Assembly: GCA_022844405.1 (NCBI GenBank) | Contig: JALHLV010000006.1 | Location: forward strand, 1-64,000 | Length of the DNA: 64,000 bases | From: Sphingomonadales bacterium | Lineage (GTDB): Bacteria > Pseudomonadota > Alphaproteobacteria > SMXS01 | Direction: 5' to 3' | Part shown: positions 25,636 through 38,045 of the stretch, piece by piece | How the letters are laid out: the number at the start of each line of letters is the position of its first letter | Numbering within the stretch: position 1 is the stretch's first letter | The notes under the pieces: model-generated | What the model was told of the DNA's origin: nothing | Seen by the model: only the letters and a program-made list of their open reading frames with translations | The model's database searches: none | Translations under genes and position numbers: made by a program

Positions 25636-27183
25636 TCACTCCCACTCGATCGTCCCCGGCGGCTTCGACGTCACGTCGTAAACCACCCGGTTGATCCCTC
25701 GCACCTCGTTGATGATCCGGCTCGACACCCGGCCCAGGAACTCGTGGTCGAACGGGTAATAGTCCGCCGTCATGCCATCGGTCGACGTCACCGCCCGCAG
25801 CGCGCAGACGTAATCATATGTCCGCTCGTCGCCCATCACGCCCACGGTGCGCACCGGGAGCAGCACGGCGAAGGCCTGCCAGATGGCGTCGTAGAGGCCG
25901 GCGCGGCGGATTTCCTCCAGGTAGATCTTGTCGGCCTTCTGCAGCAGGGTGATCTTGCCCTGCTCGATGGCGCCGGGGATGCGGATGGCGAGGCCCGGGC
26001 CGGGGAACGGGTGGCGGCCCACAAGGTCCTCGGGCAAGCCCAGCTCGCGGCCCAGCACCCGCACCTCGTCCTTGAACAGCTCGCGCAGCGGCTCGACCAG
26101 CGCCATGTTCATGCGCTCGGGCAGGCCGCCGACATTGTGGTGCGACTTGATGGTGACGCTGGGGCCACCGCCGAACGAGACGCTCTCGATCACGTCGGGA
26201 TAGAGCGTGCCCTGGGCGAGGAACTTGGCGCCGCCGATCTTCTTCGCCTCGGCTTCGAACACGTCGATGAAGGTGGCGCCGATGATCTTGCGCTTCTGCT
26301 CCGGGTCGCTGACGCCCTCCAGCTTGCCGAGGAACAGGTCGGCGGCGTCCACATGCACCAGGGAAATGTTGTAGTGTCCGCGGAACAGGCTCACCACCTG
26401 CTCGGCCTCGTCGGCGCGCAGCAGGCCGTGGTCGACGAACACGCAGGTCAGCTGGTCGCCGATGGCCTCGTGCAGCAGCACGGCGACGACGGAGGAATCC
26501 ACGCCGCCCGACAGGCCGCAGATCACCCTGCCGCTGCCGACCTGGGCGCGCACCTCGGCGATCTTGCTCTCGAGGAACGCGGCCATGGACCAGTCGGCGA
26601 CGCAGCCGGCGATGTTCAGCACGAAGTTCCGCAGCAGCTTGCCGCCGTCGGGCGTGTGCATCACCTCGGGGTGGAACTGCACGGCATAGATGCGCCGCGC
26701 CTCGTCGGCGATGGCGGCGAACGGCGCGCCGTCGCTGACGCCGACGACCTTGAAGCCGTCGGGAATGGCGTTCACCCGGTCGCCGTGGCTCATCCACACC
26801 TGGTGGCGCTCGCCCGGCGCCCAGACTCCGTCGAACAAGGCGCAGCGTTCGGTGACGGTGAGGAACGCGCGGCCGAACTCGCGGTGGTCGGAATTCTCCA
26901 CCGAGCCGCCGAGCTGGGCGCACAGCGCCTGCTCGCCATAGCAGATGCCGAAGATCGGCACGCCCCGGTCCAGCACCTTTTGCGGTATCCGCGGCGCGTC
27001 GTCCGCGTTCGCGCTGGCCGGGCTGCCGGAGAGGATGATTCCCCTGGGGTCGAACGCGTCGATCATGCCGTCGACCTTGTTGAACGGCACGATCTCGCAA
27101 TAGACGCCCGCCTCGCGCACGCGGCGGGCGATCAGCTGGGTCACCTGGGAGCCGAAATCGACGATGAGGACGTGTTCAGTCAT
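25636..27183 (-). CDS. guaA: GMP synthase (glutamine-hydrolysing)
   Basis: GuaA converts XMP to GMP using glutamine and ATP. The 515-residue product has the class I amidotransferase domain (GICYGEQ with C81, and the His in [10 protein letters not shown]), the ATP pyrophosphatase P-loop GLSGGVDSS near residue 223, and a C-terminal dimer domain ending PPGTIEWE, the classic terminus. It is the last gene of the ppx-rlmE-guaB-rsmB-guaA run. Confidence 0.98.
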   Translation of the reverse strand: MTEHVLIVDFGSQVTQLIARRVREAGVYCEIVPFNKVDGMIDAFDPRGIILSGSPASANADDAPRIPQKVLDRGVPIFGICYGEQALCAQLGGSVENSDHREFGRAFLTVTERCALFDGVWAPGERHQVWMSHGDRVNAIPDGFKVVGVSDGAPFAAIADEARRIYAVQFHPEVMHTPDGGKLLRNFVLNIAGCVADWSMAAFLESKIAEVRAQVGSGRVICGLSGGVDSSVVAVLLHEAIGDQLTCVFVDHGLLRADEAEQVVSLFRGHYNISLVHVDAADLFLGKLEGVSDPEQKRKIIGATFIDVFEAEAKKIGGAKFLAQGTLYPDVIESVSFGGGPSVTIKSHHNVGGLPERMNMALVEPLRELFKDEVRVLGRELGLPEDLVGRHPFPGPGLAIRIPGAIEQGKITLLQKADKIYLEEIRRAGLYDAIWQAFAVLLPVRTVGVMGDERTYDYVCALRAVTSTDGMTADYYPFDHEFLGRVSSRIINEVRGINRVVYDVTSKPPGTIEWE

Positions 27184-27194
27184 GGCGTTGGACC

Positions 27195-28472
27195 CTATGG
27201 CGAGCGGTTCATCACGGCAACGAAAAAGCCGTCGGTCTGATGCGTGGCGGGTGTGAGAACCAGGTAGTCAGGCTGGTGCGACAAGGTCGCGGGCGGAGGG
27301 CCTTGCGTGGCCGGCCAGTTCTCCTTCCACGGGACGCGGGCGAAGGCCGGATTGCGGGCGAGGAAGGCGTCGGCGCGCGCCTCGCACTCCTCGGGCAGCA
27401 GCGAGCAGGTCATGTAGACGAGCTGGCCGCCGGGCTTGACCGATGCCGCGCCCCGGTCGAGCAGCTCGTCCTGTAGCTGGGTGAGCGCGGCGAGCAGCTC
27501 CGGCGTCAGCCGCCAGCGCAGTTCCGGGTTGCGCCGCCAGGTGCCGGTGCCGCTGCATGGCACGTCGAGCACGACGCGGTCGACGCCGGCCGGGAGTTTC
27601 GACGGGCTGTCCACGTACTGGATGTTGCGCGCGTCGGCCCGCTTGGCGCGCGGGCGCAGCTTCTCCAGCCGCCGTCGGTCGGCATCGTAGGCGTAGATCT
27701 GGCCTGAATTGCCCATCTGCGCCGCCATCGCCAGCGTCTTGCCGCCGCCGCCCGCGCACAGGTCCAGCACCTGCATGCCCTTGCCCGCGCCGGTCAGCAA
27801 CGCGGCGATCTGCGAGGCTTCATCCTGAACCTCGACGAGGCCGCCCATATAGCTGATATGATGGGTGATATCGGTAGCAGGCGGTAGCCTCAGGCTGGTC
27901 GAGAGCATGCCGCCGCGCGAGGCCTCCGGCAGCAGCGTCATGGCGTCCTCGGGCGTGCCGCGCAGCAGGTTGACCCGCAGGTCGAGCGGCGCCCTGCCCT
28001 CCAACGCGGCCATTTCCGCCTCCAGCCGCTCGCCGAAGCGGCGCGCTAGCTGGTCCTCCAGCCAGGCCGGGAAGTTCAGCCGCGCCCAGACAGGCGCGGT
28101 CGAGAAGTCGGCTGCAAGCGCCTGTCGAAGCAGGGACATTTCCGGTTCGGCGATGGGCGCCGGCGCATGCGGATCGCCCTCGAACCGGCCGTTCATCGCC
28201 GACAGGTCGGCGCCGGACAGCGCCACCTGGGCCAGCACCGCGAGCCGCGCGCCTCCGTTCTCGTCTCCCAACCGCCAGTTCAGCTCGCCGCGACGGCGCA
28301 GCACCGCGTAGAGCAGGTCGCCGACGGCGCGGCGGTCCTTCGAGCCGGCATAGCGCCGCTGCCTGAAATAATCACGCAGGATGGTGTCGGTGGCCGCGCC
28401 ACCGTCGCGGGTGGAGCCGTCGACCGCCGCAACCAGGTCGATCGCGGCCTGGATGCGGGCGCCTTCCCTCAT
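27195..28472 (-). CDS. RsmB/NOL1-NOP2-Sun-type RNA m5C methyltransferase
   Basis: The 425-residue protein has the SAM site [15 protein letters not shown], the [18 protein letters not shown] motif and the catalytic cysteine motif [10 protein letters not shown]. These mark RsmB-type 16S rRNA cytosine-5 methyltransferases. Which RNA base is methylated cannot be settled. It sits between guaB and guaA, six and eleven bases from each. Confidence 0.9.
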   Translation of the reverse strand: MREGARIQAAIDLVAAVDGSTRDGGAATDTILRDYFRQRRYAGSKDRRAVGDLLYAVLRRRGELNWRLGDENGGARLAVLAQVALSGADLSAMNGRFEGDPHAPAPIAEPEMSLLRQALAADFSTAPVWARLNFPAWLEDQLARRFGERLEAEMAALEGRAPLDLRVNLLRGTPEDAMTLLPEASRGGMLSTSLRLPPATDITHHISYMGGLVEVQDEASQIAALLTGAGKGMQVLDLCAGGGGKTLAMAAQMGNSGQIYAYDADRRRLEKLRPRAKRADARNIQYVDSPSKLPAGVDRVVLDVPCSGTGTWRRNPELRWRLTPELLAALTQLQDELLDRGAASVKPGGQLVYMTCSLLPEECEARADAFLARNPAFARVPWKENWPATQGPPPATLSHQPDYLVLTPATHQTDGFFVAVMNRSP

Positions 28473-28478
28473 GATCGG

Positions 28479-30716
<2,238 letters not shown>

Positions 30717-30736
<20 letters not shown>

Positions 30737-31811
30737 TCCCGTTCCGGCGCTGTTCGGTGTCGGCGTCGATCATCAGGTCGAGCAGCAGGCCTTCGCGCAG
30801 GCCGCGGTCGGCGACGCGCAGCTGGTCGCAGGGCCACATGTTGGCGATGGCCTCGTAGATGGCGCAGCCGGCGATGACCAGATCGGCACGGTCCTTGCCC
30901 ACGCAGGGTTCGGCCATGCGTTCCTCATAGCTCATGCCGGTCAACCGGCGGGAGATGTCGTGGATGTGCTCGCGGCCGATCCACATGCCGTCGACCCGGC
31001 TGCGGTCGTAGCGCCTCAGACCCAGATGGATGCCGGCGATGGTGGTCACGGTGCCCGACGTGCCGATCATCTGCACCTGGTGCGCCTTCACCCGCTCGCG
31101 CAGCCGGTATTGCCGTTCGAACGGCTGCAGCAGGTCTTCCACATGGCGGACCATGCTGCGGTACATTTCGGCCGTTACCTCGCGGCCGCCGAAGGCTTCG
31201 GCGAGGGTCACGACGCCACACGGAAGCGAGGTCCAGGCGCGGATGTCGCAGGCCTTGTCGGGCGTCGCGGCCGCCCAGATCAGCTCGGTGCTGCCGCCGC
31301 CGATGTCGAACACGAAGGCATAGTCCGACCCGTCGTCGAACAGCGAGATGCAGCCCGAGACGGCGAGCCGCGCCTCTTCCTCGGGCGTGATCACGTGCAG
31401 ATTCAGGCCGGTCTCGCTGCGCACCTTGTCGAGGAATTCCTCGTGGTTGCTGGCGGCGCGGCAGGCGGCGGTCGCCACGTGGCGCTGGCGGGTGACGCCG
31501 CGGCGTTCGATCTTGTCGGCGCAAACCTTCAGCGCCTCGACGGTGCGGTCCATCGCCTCGGCCGACAGGGCGCCCTTGTTGGCGACGCCCTCGCCCAGCC
31601 GGACGATGCGGGAAAACGAGTCGATGACGCGAAAGCCCGCGCCCGTGGGCTTGGCGATCAGCAGCCGGCAGTTGTTGGTGCCCAGGTCCACGGCGGCATA
31701 GGTATGCCCCCAGCGGCCGGCGCCCTGCCCGTTTCCGGGCCGCGCTTCGATATGGTCGGCCGCGTGACTCACCTGACTTTTGGGCTCCGGTTCAAAGACT
31801 TGGGAATTCAC
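30717..31811 (-). CDS. ppx: Ppx/GppA phosphatase family protein
   Basis: This family hydrolyses polyphosphate or pppGpp. The 364-residue product has the actin-like ATPase motifs YAAVDLGTNNCRLLIAKP and VFDIGGGSTEL, and a SGTVTTIAGI segment. It is the short form, lacking the C-terminal HD-like part of E. coli Ppx. GTG 31811 is the start. Substrate choice between polyphosphate and pppGpp is unclear. Confidence 0.9.
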
Positions 31812-31868
31812 CCCAATGTAACGCGCTTTGCCGGTGGTGCAAGGCGTTGACAGGATGCGGCCCGCTCC

Positions 31869-32573
31869 CTATGTTGCGCCCGCCTTCGTTGGGGGATCGT
31901 CTAACGGTAGGACAGCGGACTCTGACTCCGCCAGTCTAGGTTCGAATCCTAGTCCCCCAGCCAACCTCTCTCCGGCTTCGCCATACAAATCCCGCAGCGC
32001 CTCGACGCTTTGCCTGGAGTAGTAGGCGGCGCTCCAGCGATGGGCCTGCCGTGCGCCGCGGTCGCGCAGGCCGGCGCTCAGGTGCCGCACGCTGCCGGCG
32101 CCTACCATGAGGGCGCACAGCGTATCGAGCATGCCCAGCGTCAGGCTCTGGTTGAACTTGCGCAGGCTCGCATAGGTGCGCTCCGCGGGGACGCGGTCTT
32201 CGTGGACGAGGAATATCTCGCCCGAATCCACCCGCCGTTCCATCCGGTGCAGCGTCGCGCCGACCGTCGGATGATTCTCGATCAGCGGGATGAGGTCATA
32301 TCCCATGCCTCTGAGCCGCGGCAGCGCGGGATGGATGTTCAGGGGGAGCTCGATGGCCTCCAGCGCCTGCTGGGTCAGGACCAGGTCGCTGTAGCACGAT
32401 ATGGCCAGGTCCCATGTCCCCGCGGCGATGCGGTCCAGAACCCCGGCCCGGGCCGCCGGCTCGTTCACGCTCCACGATGCCCAGGTCAGGTCGGCGCAGA
32501 TGGCGGACACCCTGGCATGGGCGGCGGCGCCAAGGTTGGTGTCGGTGATCAGCAGGGTCCTGGGAGGCCACAT
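31869..32573 (-). CDS. Formyltransferase-like protein overlapping tRNA-Gln
   Basis: The 234-residue product resembles the formyl-THF-dependent formyltransferase domain: LPLNIHPALPRLRGMGYDL supplies N79 and H81 and RRVDSGEIF supplies D116, the Asn-His-Asp catalytic set. Its last ~30 residues (LGFEPRLAESESAVLPLDDP) are simply the antisense reading of the tRNA-Gln gene, so the natural 3' end may have been lost or the coding end may be accidental. Six bases separate it from the CphA-like gene, indicating an operon. Confidence 0.75.
   Translation of the reverse strand: MWPPRTLLITDTNLGAAAHARVSAICADLTWASWSVNEPAARAGVLDRIAAGTWDLAISCYSDLVLTQQALEAIELPLNIHPALPRLRGMGYDLIPLIENHPTVGATLHRMERRVDSGEIFLVHEDRVPAERTYASLRKFNQSLTLGMLDTLCALMVGAGSVRHLSAGLRDRGARQAHRWSAAYYSRQSVEALRDLYGEAGERLAGGLGFEPRLAESESAVLPLDDPPTKAGAT
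31890..31963 (+). tRNA. tRNA-Gln (CTG anticodon)
   Basis: A full cloverleaf folds: acceptor TGGGGGA with TCCCCCA, anticodon stem GCGGA/TCCGC with loop CTCTGAC (anticodon CTG), T arm CTAGG-TTCGAAT-CCTAG, and an encoded CCA end. It lies wholly inside the 3' end of the formyltransferase-like gene on the opposite strand. Confidence 0.96.
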
Positions 32574-32579
32574 GCGGCG

Positions 32580-34745
32580 CTAGCCCAAGCGGTTGAGCAG
32601 CGCGTTGACCGTGTCCATGGCCGAGGTAAGCGATTTCATTGCGATCTCCTGGCCGATGCGGGCGGATACGGGAATATCCATGCAGGGCGTGTCCCACGGG
32701 CATGCCGGGGCGATCTCGCCGAACTCAATAGCACGACTTTCTTGTCCGGCATCCCGCATATGCATGCGTGCCAATCGCTCGACGGCCCGGATAACATCTC
32801 GGGACGTGAGCATGGCGTCGGCCGTACCGCCATTGTCATGCGCCCCCATGCCCGCCAGATGCTCGAGGAATCGCGCCCGGGGCAGCGCGCGTGGCCGCCA
32901 GCACCTGAGTATGGCGACGATGCCGGTGGCATCGGTGACGTCGATCCTCTCGACGATCGGCCTGATCCCGCCGAGACCATCCTGGTAGGGCGCGACGATC
33001 CCGTGGACCAGCCGGGTGATCGCGTCCTGATCGAGGACATCCGTGACCACCCGCTTCGAGCACCGTACCATGGTGTCGGACAATTTGGTGCCGGCGGCGA
33101 ATGTCACATCGCACCGCCCCAGCGGAAAGCCGCGCGCTTCGATCGCCGTCACCGGCGATGACACCACCACGGCCTCGACCCTGGGATCCAGCAGCAGCGC
33201 CTCGACCTCGGGCGAACGGACCGAATTGAACGGGTCGCCCGCTGGCGCCCTCGGGTTGCCCCGCAGGTAGGTGCCGTGTCCGACGATCAGCTTTCGGCGC
33301 GATAGAGCGTCGATCACGGCCCGCTGGACTGACCGCTGGTAGTCGTCCTCGCCGATCACGACAAAGCTGGGAACCATCCCGGACAGGCGAAACGGCAGCA
33401 TCGTTCTCAGGACCAGGCTGGCATCGCCGTGGCCGGATATGCCCGGGTTCGAGTTCACCTCGATGATCGCCGACGGAACCTCCTTCCACGACCGGGAAAT
33501 GTCCGGGGTCACAAAGTCGATGCCAAGCGCGCTCATGCGGAACAGCTGCGCGACGCGAACCGCCATATCGCGGTTGTCGGGATGGAGTTGCTCCGTCACG
33601 TCCTCGAGCAAGCCGCCGCGCGCCAGATTGGCCTCGCCGGAGAGGTCGATTTGCCGGCCCCCGCCGGGGACCGACTCCAGCGTCAGCCCATAATTCTCGG
33701 CGATGAACCGTTGCAGGGAAGGATCAGCCACGACTTCCTTCAGGTAGGTGTCACGCGACTGGGCCTTGCGCGCATCGGCGCGCCGCTGGTTCTCGCTGGC
33801 GATCAGCTCGCGGATCGTCGCTCGTCCGTCGCCGACCACGACGGGCGGCGTGCGCCGGTAGACCCACAGCAGCTTGCCATCGACGACCGTCATCCGGTGG
33901 TCCAGGCCGGCGACGTGGTTCTCGAGGACGAGCGGGTAGTCGCTGACACCGGCGGCGTGTTCCACGGCTTCGGCCAGGTGCCGTTCGGATAGGATGCGCG
34001 CGGTGACGCCGAGACCCTTGCCGCGATTCCTCGGCTTCACCACGCAGGGAAAGCCGATACGCCTGGCAGCGTCGAGGGCATCATCGGCCCGCCAGAGCGA
34101 CACCGCCCTGGTCGTCGGCAGCCCGGCGCGCTGGAGAAACTCCACCGTCGACAGCTTGTCCCGGGAAAGGATCTGGCCGGTCAGGCTGTCCTGGCTGTTG
34201 GCCAGTTCGAAGAAGTGCCGGCCGCGCGCCCCGCTCCCGATCTGGAACACCGATCCCCCAGGGCTCGCGGACACCACGCCCAGTCCGAGTCCCCCGGCCG
34301 CCTGCATCAGCAGCCCGCCGATCTCGCCTGCAGGCCGCCATGTACGGGCGTGGCGCCCCAGCATGCGGGCCGCTTCCGGCACATCTTCGCTGACGATCGC
34401 GCCGTGGCAGTGGAGCAATGCGGTCGCGGCGATGCTCGGCGGGAAGTGGGACATGCAGATCCAGCCGGTGGCCCCCGATGCGCCCGCGCTCCATCGCGGC
34501 GGCGCGGGATGCTCCAGCAGGGCGGATGCCAGCGCGCCGATCGCCTCCGGCAGGGCAAGCTCGCCGCGGGACGCTTTTATGTCCAGGTCATACCCCGACT
34601 GTTCCAGTGCACGGGCGAGATGCTGGAGAGAAAAGCGCCTGTCCGGCAGCGAAAACGACATCTCGATGCAGGCTTCCGGATGACGCCCGCTGGCACCGAA
34701 ATACTGCTTCAGGACTGGTTTCTCGCCGCGCGCCGTATCCGACAT
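32580..34745 (-). CDS. Cyanophycin-synthetase-like ATP-grasp protein with degenerate Mur-ligase domain
   Basis: The 721-residue protein follows CphA layout: N-terminal domain to about 190, ATP-grasp at ~195-455 (SRDKLSTVEFLQRAGLPTTR, VVKPRNRGKGLGVTARI, D410, AIIEVNSNPGISGH), then a Mur-ligase-like tail. CphA normally has the P-loop GTNGKTTT at the tail start; here it reads GEDDYQRSV (465-473), so that ATP site is dead, though VEALLLDPRVEAVVVSSPV and LGRCDVTFA are still alignable. It may ligate one amino acid or peptide only. It lies four bases after the permease gene. Confidence 0.82.
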   Translation of the reverse strand: MSDTARGEKPVLKQYFGASGRHPEACIEMSFSLPDRRFSLQHLARALEQSGYDLDIKASRGELALPEAIGALASALLEHPAPPRWSAGASGATGWICMSHFPPSIAATALLHCHGAIVSEDVPEAARMLGRHARTWRPAGEIGGLLMQAAGGLGLGVVSASPGGSVFQIGSGARGRHFFELANSQDSLTGQILSRDKLSTVEFLQRAGLPTTRAVSLWRADDALDAARRIGFPCVVKPRNRGKGLGVTARILSERHLAEAVEHAAGVSDYPLVLENHVAGLDHRMTVVDGKLLWVYRRTPPVVVGDGRATIRELIASENQRRADARKAQSRDTYLKEVVADPSLQRFIAENYGLTLESVPGGGRQIDLSGEANLARGGLLEDVTEQLHPDNRDMAVRVAQLFRMSALGIDFVTPDISRSWKEVPSAIIEVNSNPGISGHGDASLVLRTMLPFRLSGMVPSFVVIGEDDYQRSVQRAVIDALSRRKLIVGHGTYLRGNPRAPAGDPFNSVRSPEVEALLLDPRVEAVVVSSPVTAIEARGFPLGRCDVTFAAGTKLSDTMVRCSKRVVTDVLDQDAITRLVHGIVAPYQDGLGGIRPIVERIDVTDATGIVAILRCWRPRALPRARFLEHLAGMGAHDNGGTADAMLTSRDVIRAVERLARMHMRDAGQESRAIEFGEIAPACPWDTPCMDIPVSARIGQEIAMKSLTSAMDTVNALLNRLG

Positions 34746-34749
34746 CCGT

Positions 34750-36069
34750 TCAGCCCACCGCCAGCCAGGCGAAGCGCGCCGCGAATAGCGCGGCCAGCAG
34801 GATCATCAGCCAGTCGCCGCGGCCTGCCTGCCCCGTCGCCAGCTTCAGCGCTACATAGGCGATGACGCCGAAGGCGATGCCGTTGGCGATCGAAAACGTC
34901 AGCGGGATGCCCACGAGAACGAGGAACGCCGGGATCGCCGTCGCCGGATCGTGCCAGTCGACCCTGGCGAGCGGCGCCATCATCATGGCGCCGACCAGGA
35001 TCAGCGCCGGTGCGGTTGCCGCGGCAGGAATCGCCTGGGCATAGGGCGCGGCGAACATCGCGGCGAGGAACAGCAGGCCGACGACCACCGCCGTCAGGCC
35101 GGTGCGTCCGCCGGCGGATACGCCCGAGGCGCTCTCGATGTAGTTCACCACCGGGCTGGTGCCGGCGACCGCGCCGGCCATGCTCGCCGCGGAGTCGGCA
35201 AACAGCATGCGCTTGAGGCGCGGGATGTGCCCCTCGGGCGTCATCAGTCCGGCGCGCTGGGTAACGGCGACGAGCGTTCCCACATTGTCGAACAGGTCGA
35301 CGAACAGGAAGATGAAGACGATCTCGACGAGGGCGATGCCGGTGCCGTGGCCACCAAGTCCCAGCGCCCCGGGGATGTCGAGGCGGAAAGCAGTCGATGT
35401 CAGCGCGGCGACGCTGTAGTCCACCGGCTGCATGGTGACCTGGCCCAGCACCCATGCCAGCGCCGTGGTCGCCAGAATGCCGGTCAGAATGGCGGCGCGT
35501 ACCCGCCACGCCAGCAGCGCCGCCGTGAGCGCCAGGCCGAACACGGTCAGCCCGGCCGCCGGCGTCGTCAAATCGCCCAGCGCCACGGCGGTCGCCGGGT
35601 GGGCGACGACGATGCCCGCGCCGTGCAGGCCGATGAAGGCGATGAACAGGCCGATGCCGGCGGCGATGGCGGCATAGAGCGACTGCGGAATGGCGGCGAT
35701 GATCAGTTGCCGCAGGCCCGCCACGGTCAGCAGCAGCATGGCGAGGCCAGACAGGAACACGCAGCCCAGCGCCGTCTCCCACGGCAGGCCCATGCCCTTC
35801 ACCACCGTATAGGTGAAATAGGCGTTGAGCCCCATGCCGGGCGCCAGTGCGATGGGCGAGTTGGCCGCGAGGCCGATCAGGATCGAGCCCATGGCCGCGC
35901 CCAGGCAGGTGGCGGCGGCAGCGCCGGCAAAAGGCATCCCCGCGTCGGCCAGGATCGTCGGATTGACGACGATGATGTAGGCCATGGTGAGGAAGCTGGT
36001 CAGTCCGGCCAGCACCTCGGTGCGGACGGTCGTGCCGTTTTCAGTGAGGTGGAAGACCCTGTCGAGCAA
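34750..36069 (-). CDS. NCS2/AzgA-type purine permease
   Basis: This is a multi-pass nucleobase permease. The 439-residue product shows FHLTENGTTVRTEVLAGLTS, FLTMAYIIVVNPTIL, LAPGMGLNAYFTYTVV and FLFVDLFDNVGTLVAV, hallmark segments of AzgA-like hypoxanthine/guanine transporters. I place the start at TTG 36069, just before the family-like LDRVFHLTE; an open extension to 36306 has no family likeness. It heads an operon with the CphA-like and formyltransferase-like genes, hinting that these act on a nucleobase-related compound. Confidence 0.85.
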   Translation of the reverse strand: MLDRVFHLTENGTTVRTEVLAGLTSFLTMAYIIVVNPTILADAGMPFAGAAAATCLGAAMGSILIGLAANSPIALAPGMGLNAYFTYTVVKGMGLPWETALGCVFLSGLAMLLLTVAGLRQLIIAAIPQSLYAAIAAGIGLFIAFIGLHGAGIVVAHPATAVALGDLTTPAAGLTVFGLALTAALLAWRVRAAILTGILATTALAWVLGQVTMQPVDYSVAALTSTAFRLDIPGALGLGGHGTGIALVEIVFIFLFVDLFDNVGTLVAVTQRAGLMTPEGHIPRLKRMLFADSAASMAGAVAGTSPVVNYIESASGVSAGGRTGLTAVVVGLLFLAAMFAAPYAQAIPAAATAPALILVGAMMMAPLARVDWHDPATAIPAFLVLVGIPLTFSIANGIAFGVIAYVALKLATGQAGRGDWLMILLAALFAARFAWLAVG

Positions 36070-36289
36070 GGCGACGTTCCCGCTCAATCGCCGGCCGATG
36101 CGGTCGCGAGGCGGACGATGACGCCGCGCGTGATGATCGCGCCCGCAGACAGTTCGACGATCATCCGCTATCCTCCGTGCTGGCCTCTTTGCGATTGTCC
36201 GGGTTTTTCCGGCGGTTGCCAAGCGGCCACATCCCCCGAATCCTGACAGAGCTTTGCCCGGCAATGCCGCCGGGCGCGGAGTTTGCGCC

Positions 36290-36874
36290 ATGCAACTCGA
36301 AGACACCTATCGGCCATTGCTGGTCGAGACCAGTGCCGACCTGCTGGTCGTCATCTCCGGCTGCTCGGGAGGAGGAAAATCCACCTTGCTCGCCGAACTC
36401 GCGCGCCGGGGCCATGCCGTCTATGAGGAAGCTGGCCGGCAGGTCGTGAAGGAACAGCTCCATATCGGCGGCAATGGCCTGGCGTGGAGCGACGCCGGCA
36501 AGTTCGACGAACTCACCATCTCGCGCACCATGCACAACATGATCTCGGCGGCGCGGACGGGCCGCGTCGCCTTCTTCGACCGGGGCATCGTCGACCAGGT
36601 GGCGGGCTGCGACGAGGCCGGCCTGGCGCTACCGGACTATCTGCGGGCGGCCGCCGGACTGTTCCGCTGCCACCGTCTGGTTTTCCTTGCGCCGCCCTGG
36701 CCGGAGATATTCCGGAACGACGAAGAGCGCCGTCACAGCTTCGAGGATGCAGCGGCGAGCTATGCGCCGTTGCGGGCGGCATACGAGGCGCTTGGGTACG
36801 AAACAGTGGAACTGCCGAAGGTATCGCCTCGCGAACGCGCGGCGTTCGTGCTGGAGCGGCTGGGCCAGGGTTGA
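36290..36874 (+). CDS. AAA_28-type P-loop ATPase/kinase
   Basis: The 194-residue protein has Walker A VISGCSGGGKSTLLAEL near residue 27, YEEAGRQVV and FFDRGIVDQVAG, typical of small AAA_28 nucleotide kinases/ATPases. It resembles stand-alone bacterial proteins of unknown role. The start ATG 36290 is chosen over 36254. It reads away from the permease operon. Confidence 0.8.
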   Translation: MQLEDTYRPLLVETSADLLVVISGCSGGGKSTLLAELARRGHAVYEEAGRQVVKEQLHIGGNGLAWSDAGKFDELTISRTMHNMISAARTGRVAFFDRGIVDQVAGCDEAGLALPDYLRAAAGLFRCHRLVFLAPPWPEIFRNDEERRHSFEDAAASYAPLRAAYEALGYETVELPKVSPRERAAFVLERLGQG

Positions 36875-36953
36875 CGCACACCGCCTTGTCCAGTCATTGC
36901 GGCTGTGGAATGCTGGCGATGTCGGTTTCCTGCCCGAGCGTTGGAGGAACGCG

Positions 36954-38045
36954 GTGCCCAAGGCGCTATTCCGGTCGTTGATCGCCGTCGGCGCGCTGCT
37001 TCTCGCCGCGCCGGCCTTCGCCAAGGTCGATCCCGGCATGGTCGGGTCGTGGTTCGTCATGACCTCGAACAGCCAGGGCGCCGTGTTCATGACCCTCGAT
37101 ATCCAGGCCAACGGAAACTATTCGATCCGAGGCGAAGGGCCGGGCGCGCCAGCGGCGCGCGGCGGCCGGATCGAGGCCTCGGGCGGCAGGTTCACCATGA
37201 CCGGCACGGGGGCCGATTCCGGTACCTATCTCATGCCCTATCCCTCCATGCTGCAGCTTACCGGCAGGAACGGCATGGTGTGGTGGAACCGCAAGGACCC
37301 GAACGCGGCGGGACCGCAAATGGGGCCGTCGCAGCCCGACGTGCCGCCGGTTGCCCTCGCCCAGGTCGCGGGCCAGAGCGTGCCGGCCAAGCTCCCCGAT
37401 TATCTGGTGACCATCGCCAAGCGGGTGACGAGCTGGCAGAAGGATGCGCGGCTGGTGGCGCTGGAGATCCGTATTTCCGGCGCCGAGCCCTCGACCCGGT
37501 TCTATTTCTGGTCGCCCACGGCACGCCAAGCGCTGTCGGTGATGCCGGACGCGGCCATCGGCTACCAGGTCACTCCGGTGGACGACTGGAACTATGCCAC
37601 GACGCCGTTGCCGCCGCGCTTCATCGACCTGGCGCAGGCCGCGAGGGTCGCGCGCCAGCACGGCATGAAGGCCATGAACGCCGCCGACTTGCGCGTCTTC
37701 GCGCCGGACGGGCGCCCACCGGTGCTTGCCTGGCAGCTCCGGGATTCGTCCGGGCCGTGGTACGTGGACGGCCTGTCGGGCGCCATGCTGCTGGGCGACG
37801 TCAGCGGCGACCGGGCCTATCTGGAGGCCGAATGGCAGCGCGCCGCCGCCGGCATGCGCTCGTTCATGGATAGCCTCAACCCGAAGAAGGCGCAGCCGCG
37901 GGGCCAGGGTGGCGGCGGCCGGCAATGCGGCTTCTCCTATCCGAGCGCGGGCACCGACTACCAATGCACCGGCCAGGGCGGCAACTGGTCGTGCACCGAA
38001 TATTACGGCGGCTCCTGCACCTGCTCCGTCTACACGGCCTGCTGA
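36954..38045 (+). CDS. Secreted protein with Cys-rich tail
   Basis: From GTG 36954, after GGAGG, the 363-residue product has a signal peptide (SLIAVGALLLAAPAFA). The middle part contains lipocalin-like strands (GSWFVMTSNSQGAVFMTLDI); the last 38 residues hold six cysteines in the pattern C-x13-C-x8-C-x8-C-x-C-x6-C. I know no family for it. It overlaps the next gene in a TGATG. Confidence 0.65.
   Translation: MPKALFRSLIAVGALLLAAPAFAKVDPGMVGSWFVMTSNSQGAVFMTLDIQANGNYSIRGEGPGAPAARGGRIEASGGRFTMTGTGADSGTYLMPYPSMLQLTGRNGMVWWNRKDPNAAGPQMGPSQPDVPPVALAQVAGQSVPAKLPDYLVTIAKRVTSWQKDARLVALEIRISGAEPSTRFYFWSPTARQALSVMPDAAIGYQVTPVDDWNYATTPLPPRFIDLAQAARVARQHGMKAMNAADLRVFAPDGRPPVLAWQLRDSSGPWYVDGLSGAMLLGDVSGDRAYLEAEWQRAAAGMRSFMDSLNPKKAQPRGQGGGGRQCGFSYPSAGTDYQCTGQGGNWSCTEYYGGSCTCSVYTAC

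Noticed and set aside
31890-31963. tRNA-Gln as a proven integration site
   Set aside because: I looked for a second copy of the tRNA 3' end to the right and for an integrase and saw neither in the window.
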